5,158 nucleotides of DNA from Actinomycetes bacterium (GTDB lineage: Bacteria > Actinomycetota > Acidimicrobiia > Acidimicrobiales > Palsa-688). The DNA lies in the NCBI GenBank assembly GCA_021827225.1, contig JAKAXG010000381.1, positions 1-5,158 of the forward strand, given 5' to 3'. How positions within the stretch are numbered: the stretch's first letter is position 1; each line of letters opens with the position of its first letter. Below are positions 4,906-5,158 of the stretch, piece by piece. The notes below the pieces were generated by a model that saw only the letters and a list, made by a program, of their open reading frames with translations, was not told the origin of the DNA and made no database searches. The position numbers and the translations under genes are program-made.

Positions 4906-5158
4906 GGCGCCTCGGGCAGTTCTATGGAGAAGCGGGCGCCACCCCCGGGGGCGTCGTCCACCCGGATCGATCCGCCATGGAGCCGGGTGTGCTGAGCGGC
5001 CAGGGCCAGGCCCAGGCCGCTCCCTTTGGGCATGGACGGATCGTGCCCGGCCCGGCCCCGCTCGTAGCGCGAGAAGATCGCTTGGCGCAGCTCGGGAGGA
5101 ACGCCGGGGCCGTGGTCGTCGACGGCGACGGCGACCACCCCGCCGGCGGCCGGCTCCA
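4902..5158 (-). CDS. Sensor histidine kinase, C-terminal ATPase domain (partial, MtrB-like)
   Basis: Only the last 84 residues and stop lie in the window. The visible sequence has the Bergerat-fold boxes of a HATPase_c domain: G1 at DDHGPGVPPE, an F-box-like IFSRYERG, and G2 at KGSGLGLALA, followed by AAQHTRLHGGSIRVDDAPGG GARFSIELPEAP. The LHGG and GGARFSIELP ending resembles MtrB-type kinases of Actinomycetota. The protein binds ATP and phosphorylates its own His, then a response regulator, from the cytoplasmic side of the membrane. The dimerisation His, N-box, HAMP and sensor domain lie beyond the window's right edge. Its stop overlaps the GerMN lipoprotein start by four bases, so the two form one transcriptional and probably translational unit whose promoter is outside the window. 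Confidence 0.9.
   Translation of the reverse strand, partial: EPAAGGVVAVAVDDHGPGVPPELRQAIFSRYERGRAGHDPSMPKGSGLGLALAAQHTRLHGGSIRVDDAPGGGARFSIELPEAP

Noticed and set aside
3904..4995. Plus-strand open frame of 363 codons
   Set aside because: Lies opposite the GerMN lipoprotein and kinase genes; Gly/Arg/Pro-rich with no family features.
1..5158. tRNA, rRNA or CRISPR array
   Set aside because: I saw no T-loop consensus, no rRNA signature and no regularly spaced direct repeats on either strand.

Overview
This is a very GC-rich window (most coding lines 68-85% G+C) of actinobacterial character. The evidence is an MtrB-like kinase tail followed by a GerMN lipoprotein, GTG and TTG starts, a Thr-rich lipoprotein linker, and a strong GGAGGT ribosome binding site. 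The MtrB-plus-GerMN arrangement recalls the mtrAB-lpqB locus of Actinomycetota. A lineage such as Acidimicrobiia is my inference and not proven.

Right half (1999-5158, all minus strand, apparently intact). The window enters in the C-terminal ATPase domain of a sensor histidine kinase. Its stop overlaps the GTG start of a GerMN-domain lipoprotein by 4 bases. After a 165-bp gap with its own promoter candidate and an excellent ribosome binding site comes a 716-residue exported alpha/beta-hydrolase-like protein (nucleophile Ser501). The three proteins would sit in or outside the membrane: a kinase that senses the envelope, a lipoprotein that may modulate it, and a secreted hydrolase that may or may not be co-regulated.

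Left half (1-1981, disturbed DNA). At the left edge is the minus-strand zinc-hook segment of an SbcC/Rad50-type protein, which loses recognisable sequence at about 258 and whose frame is closed at 319-321. At 1467-1981 is the C-terminal part of a plus-strand SpoIIE/PP2C phosphatase, which lacks its N-terminal half and carries a frameshift. The two relics point away from each other and both are missing their 5' halves. Between them lies about 1.2 kb of lower-GC DNA (58-62% in lines I counted). It holds a small membrane-anchored hypothetical gene (346-768, minus), a roughly 480-bp stretch without a convincing gene but with a perfect 19-bp palindrome and a G-quadruplex motif, and the left end of an IS3-family element whose OrfA is fused in frame to the phosphatase remnant. 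The simplest reading is an IS-associated deletion/replacement that removed the 5' halves of a divergent gene pair.

I see no tRNA, rRNA, CRISPR array or recognisable defence system. The most interesting items are the scarred sbcC/spoIIE junction, the cargo-like small membrane protein, the structured non-coding stretch, and the kinase/GerMN/secreted-hydrolase neighbourhood.
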